The translations under genes and the position numbers were made by a program. 64,000 nt of DNA, from contig NZ_JAEPRQ010000001.1 of NCBI RefSeq assembly GCF_016629665.1, positions 434,001 to 498,000 of the forward strand. Direction: 5' to 3'. The notes beneath the pieces are model-generated. The model had not been told where the DNA came from. It ran no database searches and saw nothing but the letters and a program-made list of their open reading frames with translations. Shown here in pieces: positions 33,699 to 42,658 of this stretch; position 1 is the stretch's first letter, and every line of letters starts with the position of its first letter. This DNA comes from Paracoccus caeni (GTDB taxonomy: Bacteria > Pseudomonadota > Alphaproteobacteria > Rhodobacterales > Rhodobacteraceae).

Positions 33699-36600
33699 AT
33701 GCCCTTCGATTCCCTGTCAGCCTTCACCCTCGACGCCAAATTCCGCCCCGAAGCAGATCTGCTGACCGAATTGGTGGCCGACGCCGCGTTGTCGCCGGAA
33801 ACCCGCGCCCGCACCACCAAACGCGCCGCCGATCTGGTCCGCCGCATCCGCAACGAGGCAAAGCCCACGCTGATGGAGCATTTCCTGTCGGAATACGGGC
33901 TTTCCACGCGCGAGGGTGTGGCGCTGATGTGTCTGGCCGAGGCGATGCTGCGCGTCCCCGACCGCATGACCATCGACGCGCTGATCGAGGACAAGATCGC
34001 GCCGTCCGACTGGGGCAAGCATCTGGGCGAGGCATCGTCTTCGCTTGTGAACGCCTCGACCTGGGCCTTGATGCTGACCGGCAAGGTGCTGGACGACGAT
34101 CAGCCGGGGATCGCGGGCACATTGCGCGGCGCGATCCGGCGGCTGGGCGAGCCGGTGATCCGCACCGCCGTTGGCCGGGCGATGAAGGAAATGGGGCGGC
34201 AATTCGTGCTGGGCGAAACCATCGTCAAGGCGCTGGACCGCGCCCGTACACGCGAGGCGCAGGGCTATACCTACAGCTACGACATGCTGGGCGAGGCGGC
34301 GATGACGCAGGCCGATGCCGACCGCTATGCCCGCGACTATGCCAACGCCATCGCAGCGATTGCAAAAGCCTGCGACAAGGGCAGCGTCGAGGCCAATCCG
34401 GGCATCTCGATCAAACTGTCCGCTTTGCATCCCCGCTACGAGGTCGCGAATGAAGATCGCGTGCTGACCGAACTGGTGCCGGTGGTTCTGGATCTGGCGC
34501 GGAAGGCCAAGGCGGCGGGCATGGGGATGAATATCGATGCCGAGGAACAGGACCGGCTGGTCATCTCGCTGAAGGTGATCGAGGCGGTGCTGTCGGACCC
34601 CTCGCTTGCCGGATGGGACGGGTTCGGCGTGGTCGTGCAGGCCTATGGCAAGCGCGCCGGGCAGGTGATCGACTGGCTTTACGCGACCGCCGCTGGGCTG
34701 GACCGGCGGATCATGGTGCGGCTGGTCAAAGGCGCCTATTGGGATACCGAGATCAAGCGCGCACAGGTCGAGGGCTTTCAGGGCTTTCCGCTGTTCACCT
34801 CGAAAACCGCCACCGATGTCAGCTATATCGCCAATGCGAAGAAGCTGATCGGCTATGCCGACCGCATCTATCCGCAATTTGCCACGCATAACGCCCAGAC
34901 CGTCGCGGCAGTGCTGGAAATGGTGGGCGATATTCCGTTCGAGTTTCAGCGTCTGCATGGCATGGGTGAGCGTCTGCACGACATCGTCCTGCGCGAAACC
35001 AAAGGCCGCTGCCGGATCTACGCCCCGGTCGGCGCGCATCGCGATTTGCTGGCCTATCTGGTGCGGCGGCTGTTGGAAAACGGCGCGAACAGCAGCTTCG
35101 TCCATCAGATCGTCGATGAATCGGTCAGTCCCGAAGCCGTGGCCCGCGATCCATTCGAGGCGCTGGCGTCGGCCACGGCCCCGACCTCTTTGCTGTCGCC
35201 GGATGCGCTGTTCGGGCAGGGGCGGCAGAACTCGACCGGGTTCGACCTGACGGATGAGGAGACGCTGACCCGGATTGACGCCGCCCGTTCGGTGGCGCTG
35301 CCCGATGCCGCGCCGCTGACGGTTGGTGCGCCGGATGGGACTGCCCGGCCCGTGGTCAACCCGGCAAGCGGTGAAACCGTCGCGCAGGTGACCGAGGCAT
35401 CTGCCGCGACCGTGGCGCAGGCGATTGCCGATGCGCGGGTCTGGGATGCCTCGCCCCCGGAGCGCGCGGCAGTGCTGCGCCGGGCTGCCGATCTTTACGA
35501 GGAAAACTATGGCGTGATCTTCGCGGCCCTGACGCGCGAGGCGGGCAAGATCATGTCCGACTGCGTGGGCGAACTGCGCGAGGCCGTGGATTTCCTGCGC
35601 TACTACGCCCAGCAGGGCGAGACGCGGACCGATGCGCCGCGTGGTATCATCACCGCGATCAGCCCGTGGAATTTTCCGCTGGCGATCTTCTCCGGCCAGA
35701 TTGCCGCCGCGCTGATGGCGGGCAATGCCGTGCTGGCGAAACCGGCGGAACAGACCCCGGTGATCGCGGCGATTGCGGTGCGGTTGCTGCATCAGGCTGG
35801 CGTGCCGGTCTCGGCGCTGCAATTGCTGCCGGGGGATGGCGGCACGGTGGGGGCGGCGCTGACTTCGGACGCGCGGATCGGCGGCGTGGTGTTCACCGGC
35901 TCGACCGAGACGGCGAAGATCATCGCCCGCAGCATGGCTGAACATATGGAGCCCGGAACGCCGCTGATCGCCGAGACCGGCGGTCTGAACGCGATGATCG
36001 TCGATTCAACCGCGCTGCCCGAACAGGCGGTGCGCGATATCGTGGCCTCTTCGTTCCGCTCTGCCGGGCAGCGGTGTTCGGCGCTGCGTTGCCTTTATAT
36101 TCAAGAGGATATCGCCCCGCATCTGACCGAGATGCTGAAAGGCGCGATGGATCAACTGGGCGTCGGCGATCCGTGGTCGCTGACGACGGATGTTGGCCCG
36201 GTCATCGACATCGAGGCGCAAGAGGGGATCGAGGATTATCTGCGCCAGAACGATACCCGTGTGCTGCACCGTCTGGACGCGCCGGTGCGGGGGCATTTCG
36301 TCACTCCGGCCTTGCTGAAGGTCAACGGCATTGCCGATCTGGAGCGCGAGATTTTCGGCCCGGTCCTGCATGTCGCGACCTACAAGGCCAAGGACATCGA
36401 CAAGGTGATCGCGGCAATCAATGCGCGCGGCTTCGGGCTGACATTCGGGCTGCACACGCGGATCGATTCCCGCGTGCAAGAGGTGACGGATGCGATCCAT
36501 GCGGGCAATATCTATGTGAACCGCAACCAGATCGGTGCCGTGGTCGGTAGCCAACCCTTTGGCGGCGAAGGCCTTTCGGGCACCGGCCCCAAAGCGGGCG

Positions 36601-37106
36601 GGCCGCTGTATTTGGCGCGGTTCTATGCGCCCGCGACTGCTGATGCGAACGGGTCCGACTGGACCGGCAAAGCCGATCAGGCGGCTTTGGCCCGGCGGAT
36701 CGTGACCGCCCCGATGCGAGAGATTGAAGAGACCTTCATGCCCGGCCCGACCGGCGAATTGAATCGTCTGGCCTTCGTAACCCGCGCCCCGGTGCTGTGC
36801 CTCGGCCCCGGAGAGGCGGTGGCGCAGGCGCAAGTCGCGGCGGTCGAAGCGCTTGGCGGGCAGGCGATCTCGGCCGGCGGCAGTCTGACGGCTGGTGAAT
36901 TGGGAGCGATCCCCGGACTTTCGGCGGTTTTGTGGTGGGGTGACGCCGATCAGGGCCGCGCCTATGCGGCCGCCTTGGCAGCGCGTGAGGGTGAGATCGT
37001 GCCGCTGATCACCGCCATGCCCGACCGCGCCCATGTCGCGCATGAGCGGCATCTGTGCGTGGACACGACGGCAGCCGGCGGTAACGCGGCGTTGCTTGCG
37101 GGGTAA
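33699..37106 (+). CDS. putA: bifunctional proline dehydrogenase / P5C dehydrogenase
   Basis: A 1135-residue protein; ATG 33699 has CGGAG 6 nt upstream. It oxidises proline to glutamate in two steps. The FAD-dependent PRODH barrel (about residues 180-470) carries SIKLSALHPRYE and AYGKRAGQVIDWL, then VKGAYWDTEIKRAQ. The NAD-dependent aldehyde dehydrogenase follows (about 540-1000) with PWNFPLAIFSGQIAAAL, AETGGLNAMI and catalytic C793 (GQRCSALR). A short C-terminal domain closes it. There is no N-terminal ribbon-helix-helix, so it is not self-regulating, in line with the divergent PutR. Confidence 0.95.
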   Translation: MPFDSLSAFTLDAKFRPEADLLTELVADAALSPETRARTTKRAADLVRRIRNEAKPTLMEHFLSEYGLSTREGVALMCLAEAMLRVPDRMTIDALIEDKIAPSDWGKHLGEASSSLVNASTWALMLTGKVLDDDQPGIAGTLRGAIRRLGEPVIRTAVGRAMKEMGRQFVLGETIVKALDRARTREAQGYTYSYDMLGEAAMTQADADRYARDYANAIAAIAKACDKGSVEANPGISIKLSALHPRYEVANEDRVLTELVPVVLDLARKAKAAGMGMNIDAEEQDRLVISLKVIEAVLSDPSLAGWDGFGVVVQAYGKRAGQVIDWLYATAAGLDRRIMVRLVKGAYWDTEIKRAQVEGFQGFPLFTSKTATDVSYIANAKKLIGYADRIYPQFATHNAQTVAAVLEMVGDIPFEFQRLHGMGERLHDIVLRETKGRCRIYAPVGAHRDLLAYLVRRLLENGANSSFVHQIVDESVSPEAVARDPFEALASATAPTSLLSPDALFGQGRQNSTGFDLTDEETLTRIDAARSVALPDAAPLTVGAPDGTARPVVNPASGETVAQVTEASAATVAQAIADARVWDASPPERAAVLRRAADLYEENYGVIFAALTREAGKIMSDCVGELREAVDFLRYYAQQGETRTDAPRGIITAISPWNFPLAIFSGQIAAALMAGNAVLAKPAEQTPVIAAIAVRLLHQAGVPVSALQLLPGDGGTVGAALTSDARIGGVVFTGSTETAKIIARSMAEHMEPGTPLIAETGGLNAMIVDSTALPEQAVRDIVASSFRSAGQRCSALRCLYIQEDIAPHLTEMLKGAMDQLGVGDPWSLTTDVGPVIDIEAQEGIEDYLRQNDTRVLHRLDAPVRGHFVTPALLKVNGIADLEREIFGPVLHVATYKAKDIDKVIAAINARGFGLTFGLHTRIDSRVQEVTDAIHAGNIYVNRNQIGAVVGSQPFGGEGLSGTGPKAGGPLYLARFYAPATADANGSDWTGKADQAALARRIVTAPMREIEETFMPGPTGELNRLAFVTRAPVLCLGPGEAVAQAQVAAVEALGGQAISAGGSLTAGELGAIPGLSAVLWWGDADQGRAYAAALAAREGEIVPLITAMPDRAHVAHERHLCVDTTAAGGNAALLAG

Positions 37107-37115
37107 AGGCAGGCC

Positions 37116-37135
37116 GCCCGCCCGTTTGGGCGGGC
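37116..37135. terminator. hairpin between convergent genes
   Basis: GCCCGCCC (37116-37123), loop GTTT, GGGCGGGC (37128-37135). No T-run, but it lies 9 nt after putA and 21 nt beyond the end of the minus-strand SDR gene, so it may stop both. Confidence 0.6.
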
Positions 37136-37156
37136 ACCGGCCTCAGCTTTGGAAAT

Positions 37157-37930
37157 CTACGCCTTCCGCTCCCAGATCTCAGTCTGCTCATCCTTCACCA
37201 TCTGCTCGGCAGAGGCGGGGCGCACGGTGCGATAGGGTGGTGCATCGGCAAGGATCACCTCGATGATCGCATCGATCATTTCCTGCGGATCGGATTGGCG
37301 GGTCAGTTCGCGGACGGGCCAGTGTTTCACCACTCGCTCGCCCTGATCCCACCACTGATCCTGTGCCTCCATCCCGGTATCGTTGAACCCGGTCCGATAG
37401 GCCCCCGGATTGACCGTCGCGACCTGCACGCCGTAAGGCTCCAACTCGTCGCGCATGGCCGAACAGAAGCCCTCGACCGCATGTTTCGAGGCCGCATAGG
37501 CCCCATCCCAAGGCACCTTCACCAGCCCGGCGACCGACGATGTCCAGACGATCCGCCCGCTGCCGCGCTTTACCATCTGACGGGCAAAGCCCTGCGCCAT
37601 TTGCAGGGCGGCGAAGACATTGGTTTCAAAGACGCGGCGGACGATCTCGATGGGCAATTCCACGACCGGCCCGGATTCCATCAGGCCCGCATTGTTGAAG
37701 AGCACATCGATCTGACGCGCGAAGGCGTTGTTGCGGTCGAATTCGTCCAGCACGTCCAGCTTGATCACTTCAAGCTCGACACCCTCGGTCTTGGCGGCGG
37801 CCCGCAGCTCGGTCACCTGTGGCCAAATATGACAGCCGGCAATGACCTTGTGCCCCTGCCGCGCCAGCCCGAAGGCCACGCCGCGCCCAAAGCCGCTGCC
37901 CGCGCCGGTGATCAGAACCGTTTTGGTCAT
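37157..37930 (-). CDS. short-chain dehydrogenase/reductase (SDR)
   Basis: A 257-residue protein. The nucleotide-binding motif is TGAGSGFGRGVAFGLA, then NNAGLME, and the catalytic YxxxK lies in GAYAASKHAVEGF after the Ser in TSSVAGLV. Classical SDR length. The substrate is unknown. It starts 3 nt after the stop of the Hsp31-like gene on the same strand, so the two are one operon, probably dealing with reactive carbonyls. Confidence 0.88.
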   Translation of the reverse strand: MTKTVLITGAGSGFGRGVAFGLARQGHKVIAGCHIWPQVTELRAAAKTEGVELEVIKLDVLDEFDRNNAFARQIDVLFNNAGLMESGPVVELPIEIVRRVFETNVFAALQMAQGFARQMVKRGSGRIVWTSSVAGLVKVPWDGAYAASKHAVEGFCSAMRDELEPYGVQVATVNPGAYRTGFNDTGMEAQDQWWDQGERVVKHWPVRELTRQSDPQEMIDAIIEVILADAPPYRTVRPASAEQMVKDEQTEIWERKA

Positions 37931-37933
37931 GGC

Positions 37934-38803
37934 TCAGTCCTTGATCTCGGCCAGCATCGTCTCTGCCGCCAACCGCCCAAGCGCGTTCGAGGCCAGCGGG
38001 CTGTCCCCGGTCAGCAGGAAGCGATCCCGATGCACCGCGCCCGAAATATCCGTGTTCAGCACCTTCACCCCAAGACTTTCCAGCGATTCCGCCAGAAGCC
38101 AGGGCAGGCGACCCGGCATATAGCCGATCTCGATATTCGCGCCTTCATCCAGCGAATCCGGGAAAACGCAGATCTCATAGCCCTTGAACGGGTAATCCTC
38201 GGGGTCTTCATCGACCGACGGCGCTAGCAACGCAGCCGGGCCATGGCACAGCGTCACGATGAAGCGCTCATTCTCCAAAGCCCAGTTCAGCGCATCCTTT
38301 ACATCAAGGCTTTCCGGCAGCCCGATCAGCGCGCCATGCCCGCCCGGCACCAGAATCGCCGCCACATCGTCCAGATCGCCCGCCAGCACATCGGCCAGCT
38401 TCTTTGGCTTCTGGAACTGCGGCAGAAGGCGGGCATAGAAATCGGTGACTGCCTTGTCCTCGCCCGGCATTGCCCAAAGCTCGAACTTCACGGAATTGCC
38501 CGACAGCGTCGTCACATCAAGGTCGAACCCCGCCTGATCCAGATGCAGCATCGGCAACAGAGTCTCGACCGGGTGATTGCCACTGGAAAAACTTTTCCCG
38601 TTCTGCATCAACACGTAACGCTCGTCCGAGGCGATCACGATCACCCGTTTGCGCGAACCCTGAAAACTTTGCGGATACTTGCCGCCATCAAAGTCGGTCT
38701 TGGGCGAGGTATATTGCGTCAGCGAATAGGGCGAGGGGAAATAGGCCTCATGCTCGGCACGGTCGGGGGTAGGGGTCCGGGTCTGGGTGCTGGCGTCGTC
38801 CAT
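37934..38803 (-). CDS. hchA: DJ-1/PfpI-family protein, Hsp31 (HchA)-like
   Basis: A 289-residue protein; ATG 38803 has AAGGAGG upstream. It follows HchA over its length: an N-terminal extension with [15 protein letters not shown], then [25 protein letters not shown] with the active-site Glu, [16 protein letters not shown], the nucleophile elbow [12 protein letters not shown] with catalytic Cys, and [13 protein letters not shown]. HchA acts as glyoxalase III/protein deglycase and holding chaperone. It is followed by an SDR gene in the same operon. Confidence 0.9.
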   Translation of the reverse strand: MDDASTQTRTPTPDRAEHEAYFPSPYSLTQYTSPKTDFDGGKYPQSFQGSRKRVIVIASDERYVLMQNGKSFSSGNHPVETLLPMLHLDQAGFDLDVTTLSGNSVKFELWAMPGEDKAVTDFYARLLPQFQKPKKLADVLAGDLDDVAAILVPGGHGALIGLPESLDVKDALNWALENERFIVTLCHGPAALLAPSVDEDPEDYPFKGYEICVFPDSLDEGANIEIGYMPGRLPWLLAESLESLGVKVLNTDISGAVHRDRFLLTGDSPLASNALGRLAAETMLAEIKD

Positions 38804-38936
38804 GAGAAGTTCCTCCTTGGGCAATGGTCACGCGGGAAAACCGTTGGCGGGGAAACGTCCCGCCATACCAAAAGTTCACACATAAGCCCGCCGCGCGCCA
38901 CCCCGCCCGCAACCTGGACGCAGGCGGTGCAGGCCC

Positions 38937-40037
38937 TTAGACCTTCGGCTGCTCATGCATGGCGCAGTGGATGCCGCCGCCGACCTCGCCCAGCGGATCG
39001 ATGTTCAACATGACGATCTCGCGGTCGGGATAAAGGTCGGCAAGGATCGCGGCAGCCTGTTCATCGGCGTCCTGATCTCCGAATTCCGCGGCAATCACCG
39101 CGCCATTGCAGATATAGTAATTCACGTAGGACGAGACGAAATCCGGTGTCTGAACCCGAGGTTCCCATGGCTCGGGCAGCACCACCAGTTCCAGCCGGTG
39201 ACCCTTCGTATCGGTGGCGGCGGCAAGGATGTCATGCGTCTTGAAGGCGGCGACGGACCACGGATCATCGGGGTCCATCTCTTCACCCATCTGGATCACG
39301 ATCTGGCCGGGGCGCACAAACCGTGCCAAGGCGTCGATGTGATAATCGGTGATATCGGCGCCAATGATGCCGGGCGCCCAGACGATCTTCTCCGCGCCCA
39401 TCGTGTCCAGCAACATCCGCTCGATTTCTGCCTTGGTGCCGGGGTTTCGGTTCGGATTGATGAAGGTGCTTTCATGGGCGATCAGCGTGCCGTGACCGTC
39501 GGTTTCCACCCCGCCTGCCTCGCCGATCAGGCCCGTATCAAAGACCGGCAAACCGAGATGCTGGGCCACGCGGGCGGCGATCAGGCCGTCATTGCCATGC
39601 ACCTGCTTGTTGCCCCAACCGTTGAAATTGAACTGCGTCACCGCGATCCCGCCCTTGCCGTCGATCAGGAAAGACGGCCCGGAATCGCGGCACCAAAGAT
39701 CGTCGGTCGGGATGTCCCAAAGCTCGACCCCGCCGGAAACCCTTGCCCGAATATCGCGGTGATGCCGGGCTGCGGCCAGTATCACCACCGGCTCGAACTC
39801 GGCGATGGTGCTGGCGATCTCGGCAATGCTGTCCTGAAGATCGTAGAGGAAATCCGCGTCGGGATGGACTTCGCGATTGACCGGCCATTGCATGAAAGTC
39901 CGCTCATGCGGGTCGGTTTCTTCTGGATACCAGAAGCCCGCCTGACGGGCGGTCTGCCCGGCGCGCAAACCGCGCGGAGCCAGCGACAAACCACCGGCAA
40001 CAGCCGCCGAGCCAATAACCACGCGCCGCGTCACCAT
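38937..40037 (-). CDS. agmatine deiminase-family protein with Tat-type signal
   Basis: A 366-residue protein; ATG 40037 has GAAGGGG upstream. The start MVTRRVVIGSAAVAGGLSLA is a twin-arginine-like signal (RR then a mild hydrophobic stretch), predicting export to the periplasm. The rest is a PAD_porph/AguA fold: FMQWPVNREV, DDLWCRDSGPSFL, FNFNGWGNK, GGVETDGHGT, then DYHIDALARFV and the C-terminal GGGIHCAMHEQP with the nucleophilic Cys. AguA converts agmatine to N-carbamoylputrescine. Most AguA proteins are cytoplasmic, so the signal is notable. No putrescine genes adjoin. Confidence 0.85.
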   Translation of the reverse strand: MVTRRVVIGSAAVAGGLSLAPRGLRAGQTARQAGFWYPEETDPHERTFMQWPVNREVHPDADFLYDLQDSIAEIASTIAEFEPVVILAAARHHRDIRARVSGGVELWDIPTDDLWCRDSGPSFLIDGKGGIAVTQFNFNGWGNKQVHGNDGLIAARVAQHLGLPVFDTGLIGEAGGVETDGHGTLIAHESTFINPNRNPGTKAEIERMLLDTMGAEKIVWAPGIIGADITDYHIDALARFVRPGQIVIQMGEEMDPDDPWSVAAFKTHDILAAATDTKGHRLELVVLPEPWEPRVQTPDFVSSYVNYYICNGAVIAAEFGDQDADEQAAAILADLYPDREIVMLNIDPLGEVGGGIHCAMHEQPKV

Positions 40038-40146
40038 CTGCAACCCCTTCCAAAACGCATCAGGCCAGACAGGCCGACGCGGGAACCATGACCGAAGGCC
40101 AAGGATAGTCCCGCCCGAAAACCGCCGTCCAGTGGTTCTGGAAATG

Positions 40147-40169
40147 AAAAAGCCCGCCATCGGGCGGGC
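40147..40169 (-). terminator. rho-independent terminator of the PBP gene
   Basis: Read on the minus strand: GCCCGCC, a 4-nt loop, GGCGGGC, then TTTTT (40151-40147). It lies 31 nt past the stop of the PBP gene. Confidence 0.88.
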
Positions 40170-40200
40170 ATTCTCATCGCATTTGCGGGAAGTGCCGGGT

Positions 40201-42486
40201 CTAGTTGCCGCCCAACGCACCCTGCAAGGCCCGCATCAGCGCGTCATCCTCGCCCCCGCCGCCGCCTGCTGCGCCGCCGCCCTGAATCTCGGTCGGAGCG
40301 GTGACAACGCGGCCACCCTGCTGCGCCTGCTGACTGTTGGACTGGTTCATGACGCCAGCCAGCGCCGCCGCCAGCGGATCGTCGGCCGAGCCAGAGGTCA
40401 CCACCTTCTGCCCGCCATCGGCACCCGACAGGATAATGCCGCTGCCATCCGGCGAGACGGTCGAAAGCGGCAGCTCTGGCAGGCCCTGATGGATATCGGT
40501 CATCACCGCTTGCCAGATTTCGGCGGGCAGACCGCCGCCGGTCACGCCTTTCAGCGGGGTGTTGTCGTCATAGCCCATCCAGACGCCGACCACGTATTGT
40601 TCGGAGAAGCCGACGAACCACGCATCACGATAGCTGCTGGTGGTGCCGGTCTTGCCCGCAATCGGGCGCGAGCCCATTTTCGCGCGCCCGCCGGTGCCGC
40701 TGTCGATCACCTGTTGCATCATGTAGATCAACTGGCCTGCTGCCCGCTGGCTGATCACCCGCTGACCCATACCGCCCGACTGACCCATCAACGGTTGCTC
40801 ATCACCGCGGATGCGCAGCTCGATCAGCCCGTAAGGCGCGACCGAGGTGCCGCCGTTGCGGATGCCCGCATAGGCGCCGGTCAGTTCCATCAGCGTCGCC
40901 TCGGACGCGCCAAGGCCCAGCGAGGGGCTGGTGGTCAGGTTGCTGACGATGCCGAAATCATGCGCCACGCGGCGCACGGCATCACGGCCCACGGCCTCCT
41001 GCAGGCGGATCGTCGCGGTATTCAGCGAGTTCTTCAGCGCCGAGGTCAGCGACACCGCGCCATAGAAACGCCGGGTATAGTTTTGCGGCGACCACGGACG
41101 CCCACCCGGAATGCGGATCGTCAGCGGCCCGTCCTGCACGACGTCCGAGGGCGAATAACCCGCCTCAAGTGCCGCCGCATAGACGAAGGGCTTGAAGCTG
41201 GACCCGGTTTGCCGCTTGGCCTGAACCGCGCGGTTGAAGGCACCGTTCACGGTCGTGTCGCGACCGCCGATGATGGCACGCACTGCACCATCCGCCGACA
41301 TCACCACCACCGCGGCTTCGGCCTTGCTGCCAGTATCGACCTTTTCGTCGAAAATACGCTTCACCGCACCTTCCGCCGCGCGCTGAATGCGCTGGTCGAA
41401 CGTGGTGCGGATGGTCACGTCCTCGGTCGTTTCGCTGGTCAGGAAGCCCGGACCCGAATCCATCACCCAATCCGCGAAATAGCCGCCCGCGCGCGCCTCT
41501 GCCGCTTGCGACAGGCTGGCCGGATGGGCGCGCGCATCGGTAAGCTGTGCCTCGTCCAGATAGCCCTGTTCATGCATCAGCCCCAGAACCACATTGGCAC
41601 GGTCACGGCTGCGCTGCAGGTTTGCGGTCGGTGCGAAACGGCTGGGCGCGACCAGAAGCCCGGCCAGCATCGCCGATTCCTGCGCATTCACCTCGGATGC
41701 CGGTTTGTTGAAATAGCGCTGGCTGGCAGCTTCAAAGCCCCGCGCGCCGCCACCCATGTAAGAGCGGTTCATGTAGATGCTAAGGATTTCGTCCTTCGAA
41801 TACTTGGCCTCAAGCGCGAAGGAGAACGGCACTTCCTTGATCTTCCGCCACAGGCTGCCGACGCGGCAATCCGCCTCGAACTCGGCCTCGTTCTTCCAGC
41901 GGATCGGATCGAAGGTCTCGCCCAGACACAGCAGTTTCGACACCTGCTGCGTGATAGTCGAGCCGCCATTGCCTTCCAGCGCGCCGCGCCCTTCGGCAAG
42001 GTTGATCTTGATGGCGCTGGCAATACCGCGCGGGCTGATGCCCAGATGGCCGTAGAAACGCTTGTCCTCGGTCGCGATGACGGCCTGTTTCAGCACCGGC
42101 GCGATCTGATCGCTGCTGACCGCGCCATAGGTCTCGCCCCGCCAGGCGAACACCTTGCCCTCATGATCCAGCATGGTGACAGAGCCGCGGGCGCGGGCGT
42201 CGAACAGATCCTCGGCCTTGGGCAGGCTGATGTAATAATAGGTCGTGGCCGCTCCTAGGATCAGGAACATCACCATCGCCAGCCGCCAGGCCGAACCCCA
42301 AAGGATACGCCAGATCAGACTGACGGTGCCGACCACGGTCCGCACCACCACGTTGCCCGAACGCGGGCGCTGCTTGTGTCGCCGCACCTTGCCCGAAGTC
42401 GCGGGCTTTTCGGGTTGCGGCTGTGTGCGCTTGTCAGCAACGGGGCTGCGGCCCGTGCGCTTCGGAGTGCCGGTCGGTCGTTTCAT
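40201..42486 (-). CDS. class A penicillin-binding protein (PBP1)
   Basis: A 761-residue protein. A basic cytoplasmic tail precedes one membrane anchor (LAMVMFLILGAATTYYYI, near residue 70). The GT51 glycosyltransferase domain follows with ATEDKRFYGHLG and GNGGSTITQQVSKLL. The transpeptidase domain has SxxK in TGSSFKPFVYAA, SxN in KNSLNTATI, and KTGTTSSYRDAWFVG. A Gly/Gln-rich tail ends the protein. It polymerises and cross-links peptidoglycan at the inner membrane's outer face. It is closest to the PBP1C/1A-type proteins of alphaproteobacteria. Confidence 0.93.
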   Translation of the reverse strand: MKRPTGTPKRTGRSPVADKRTQPQPEKPATSGKVRRHKQRPRSGNVVVRTVVGTVSLIWRILWGSAWRLAMVMFLILGAATTYYYISLPKAEDLFDARARGSVTMLDHEGKVFAWRGETYGAVSSDQIAPVLKQAVIATEDKRFYGHLGISPRGIASAIKINLAEGRGALEGNGGSTITQQVSKLLCLGETFDPIRWKNEAEFEADCRVGSLWRKIKEVPFSFALEAKYSKDEILSIYMNRSYMGGGARGFEAASQRYFNKPASEVNAQESAMLAGLLVAPSRFAPTANLQRSRDRANVVLGLMHEQGYLDEAQLTDARAHPASLSQAAEARAGGYFADWVMDSGPGFLTSETTEDVTIRTTFDQRIQRAAEGAVKRIFDEKVDTGSKAEAAVVVMSADGAVRAIIGGRDTTVNGAFNRAVQAKRQTGSSFKPFVYAAALEAGYSPSDVVQDGPLTIRIPGGRPWSPQNYTRRFYGAVSLTSALKNSLNTATIRLQEAVGRDAVRRVAHDFGIVSNLTTSPSLGLGASEATLMELTGAYAGIRNGGTSVAPYGLIELRIRGDEQPLMGQSGGMGQRVISQRAAGQLIYMMQQVIDSGTGGRAKMGSRPIAGKTGTTSSYRDAWFVGFSEQYVVGVWMGYDDNTPLKGVTGGGLPAEIWQAVMTDIHQGLPELPLSTVSPDGSGIILSGADGGQKVVTSGSADDPLAAALAGVMNQSNSQQAQQGGRVVTAPTEIQGGGAAGGGGGEDDALMRALQGALGGN

Positions 42487-42608
42487 TCCTGTGGATGCCT
42501 GTCGCTGCCCAGAGCCGGTTCACCCGGCCGAATTGGCGGCCACCTTACATCAAGAATCACGGCGAGGGAATTGGGCTGACCGAGACGTGATTTGACGTGT
42601 GGCAATTG

Positions 42609-42637
42609 AAAAGGGCCCGGTCGCGATGACCGGGCCC
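42609..42637 (-). terminator. rho-independent terminator of minus-strand amtB
   Basis: On the minus strand GGGCCCGGTC (42637-42628), loop ATCGC, GACCGGGCCC (42622-42613), then TTTT. It follows the amtB stop by 21 nt. Confidence 0.88.
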
Positions 42638-42658
42638 CCGATAGTGCGGAAATCCGCC

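Noticed and set aside
33717-35945. 742-codon open frame opposite putA
   Set aside because: It mirrors the codon bias of putA; the product is His/Arg/Gln-rich and unlike any protein.
40132-42258. 708-codon open frame opposite the PBP gene
   Set aside because: It is a shadow of the GC-rich PBP gene; the product is Arg/His-rich and has no domain.
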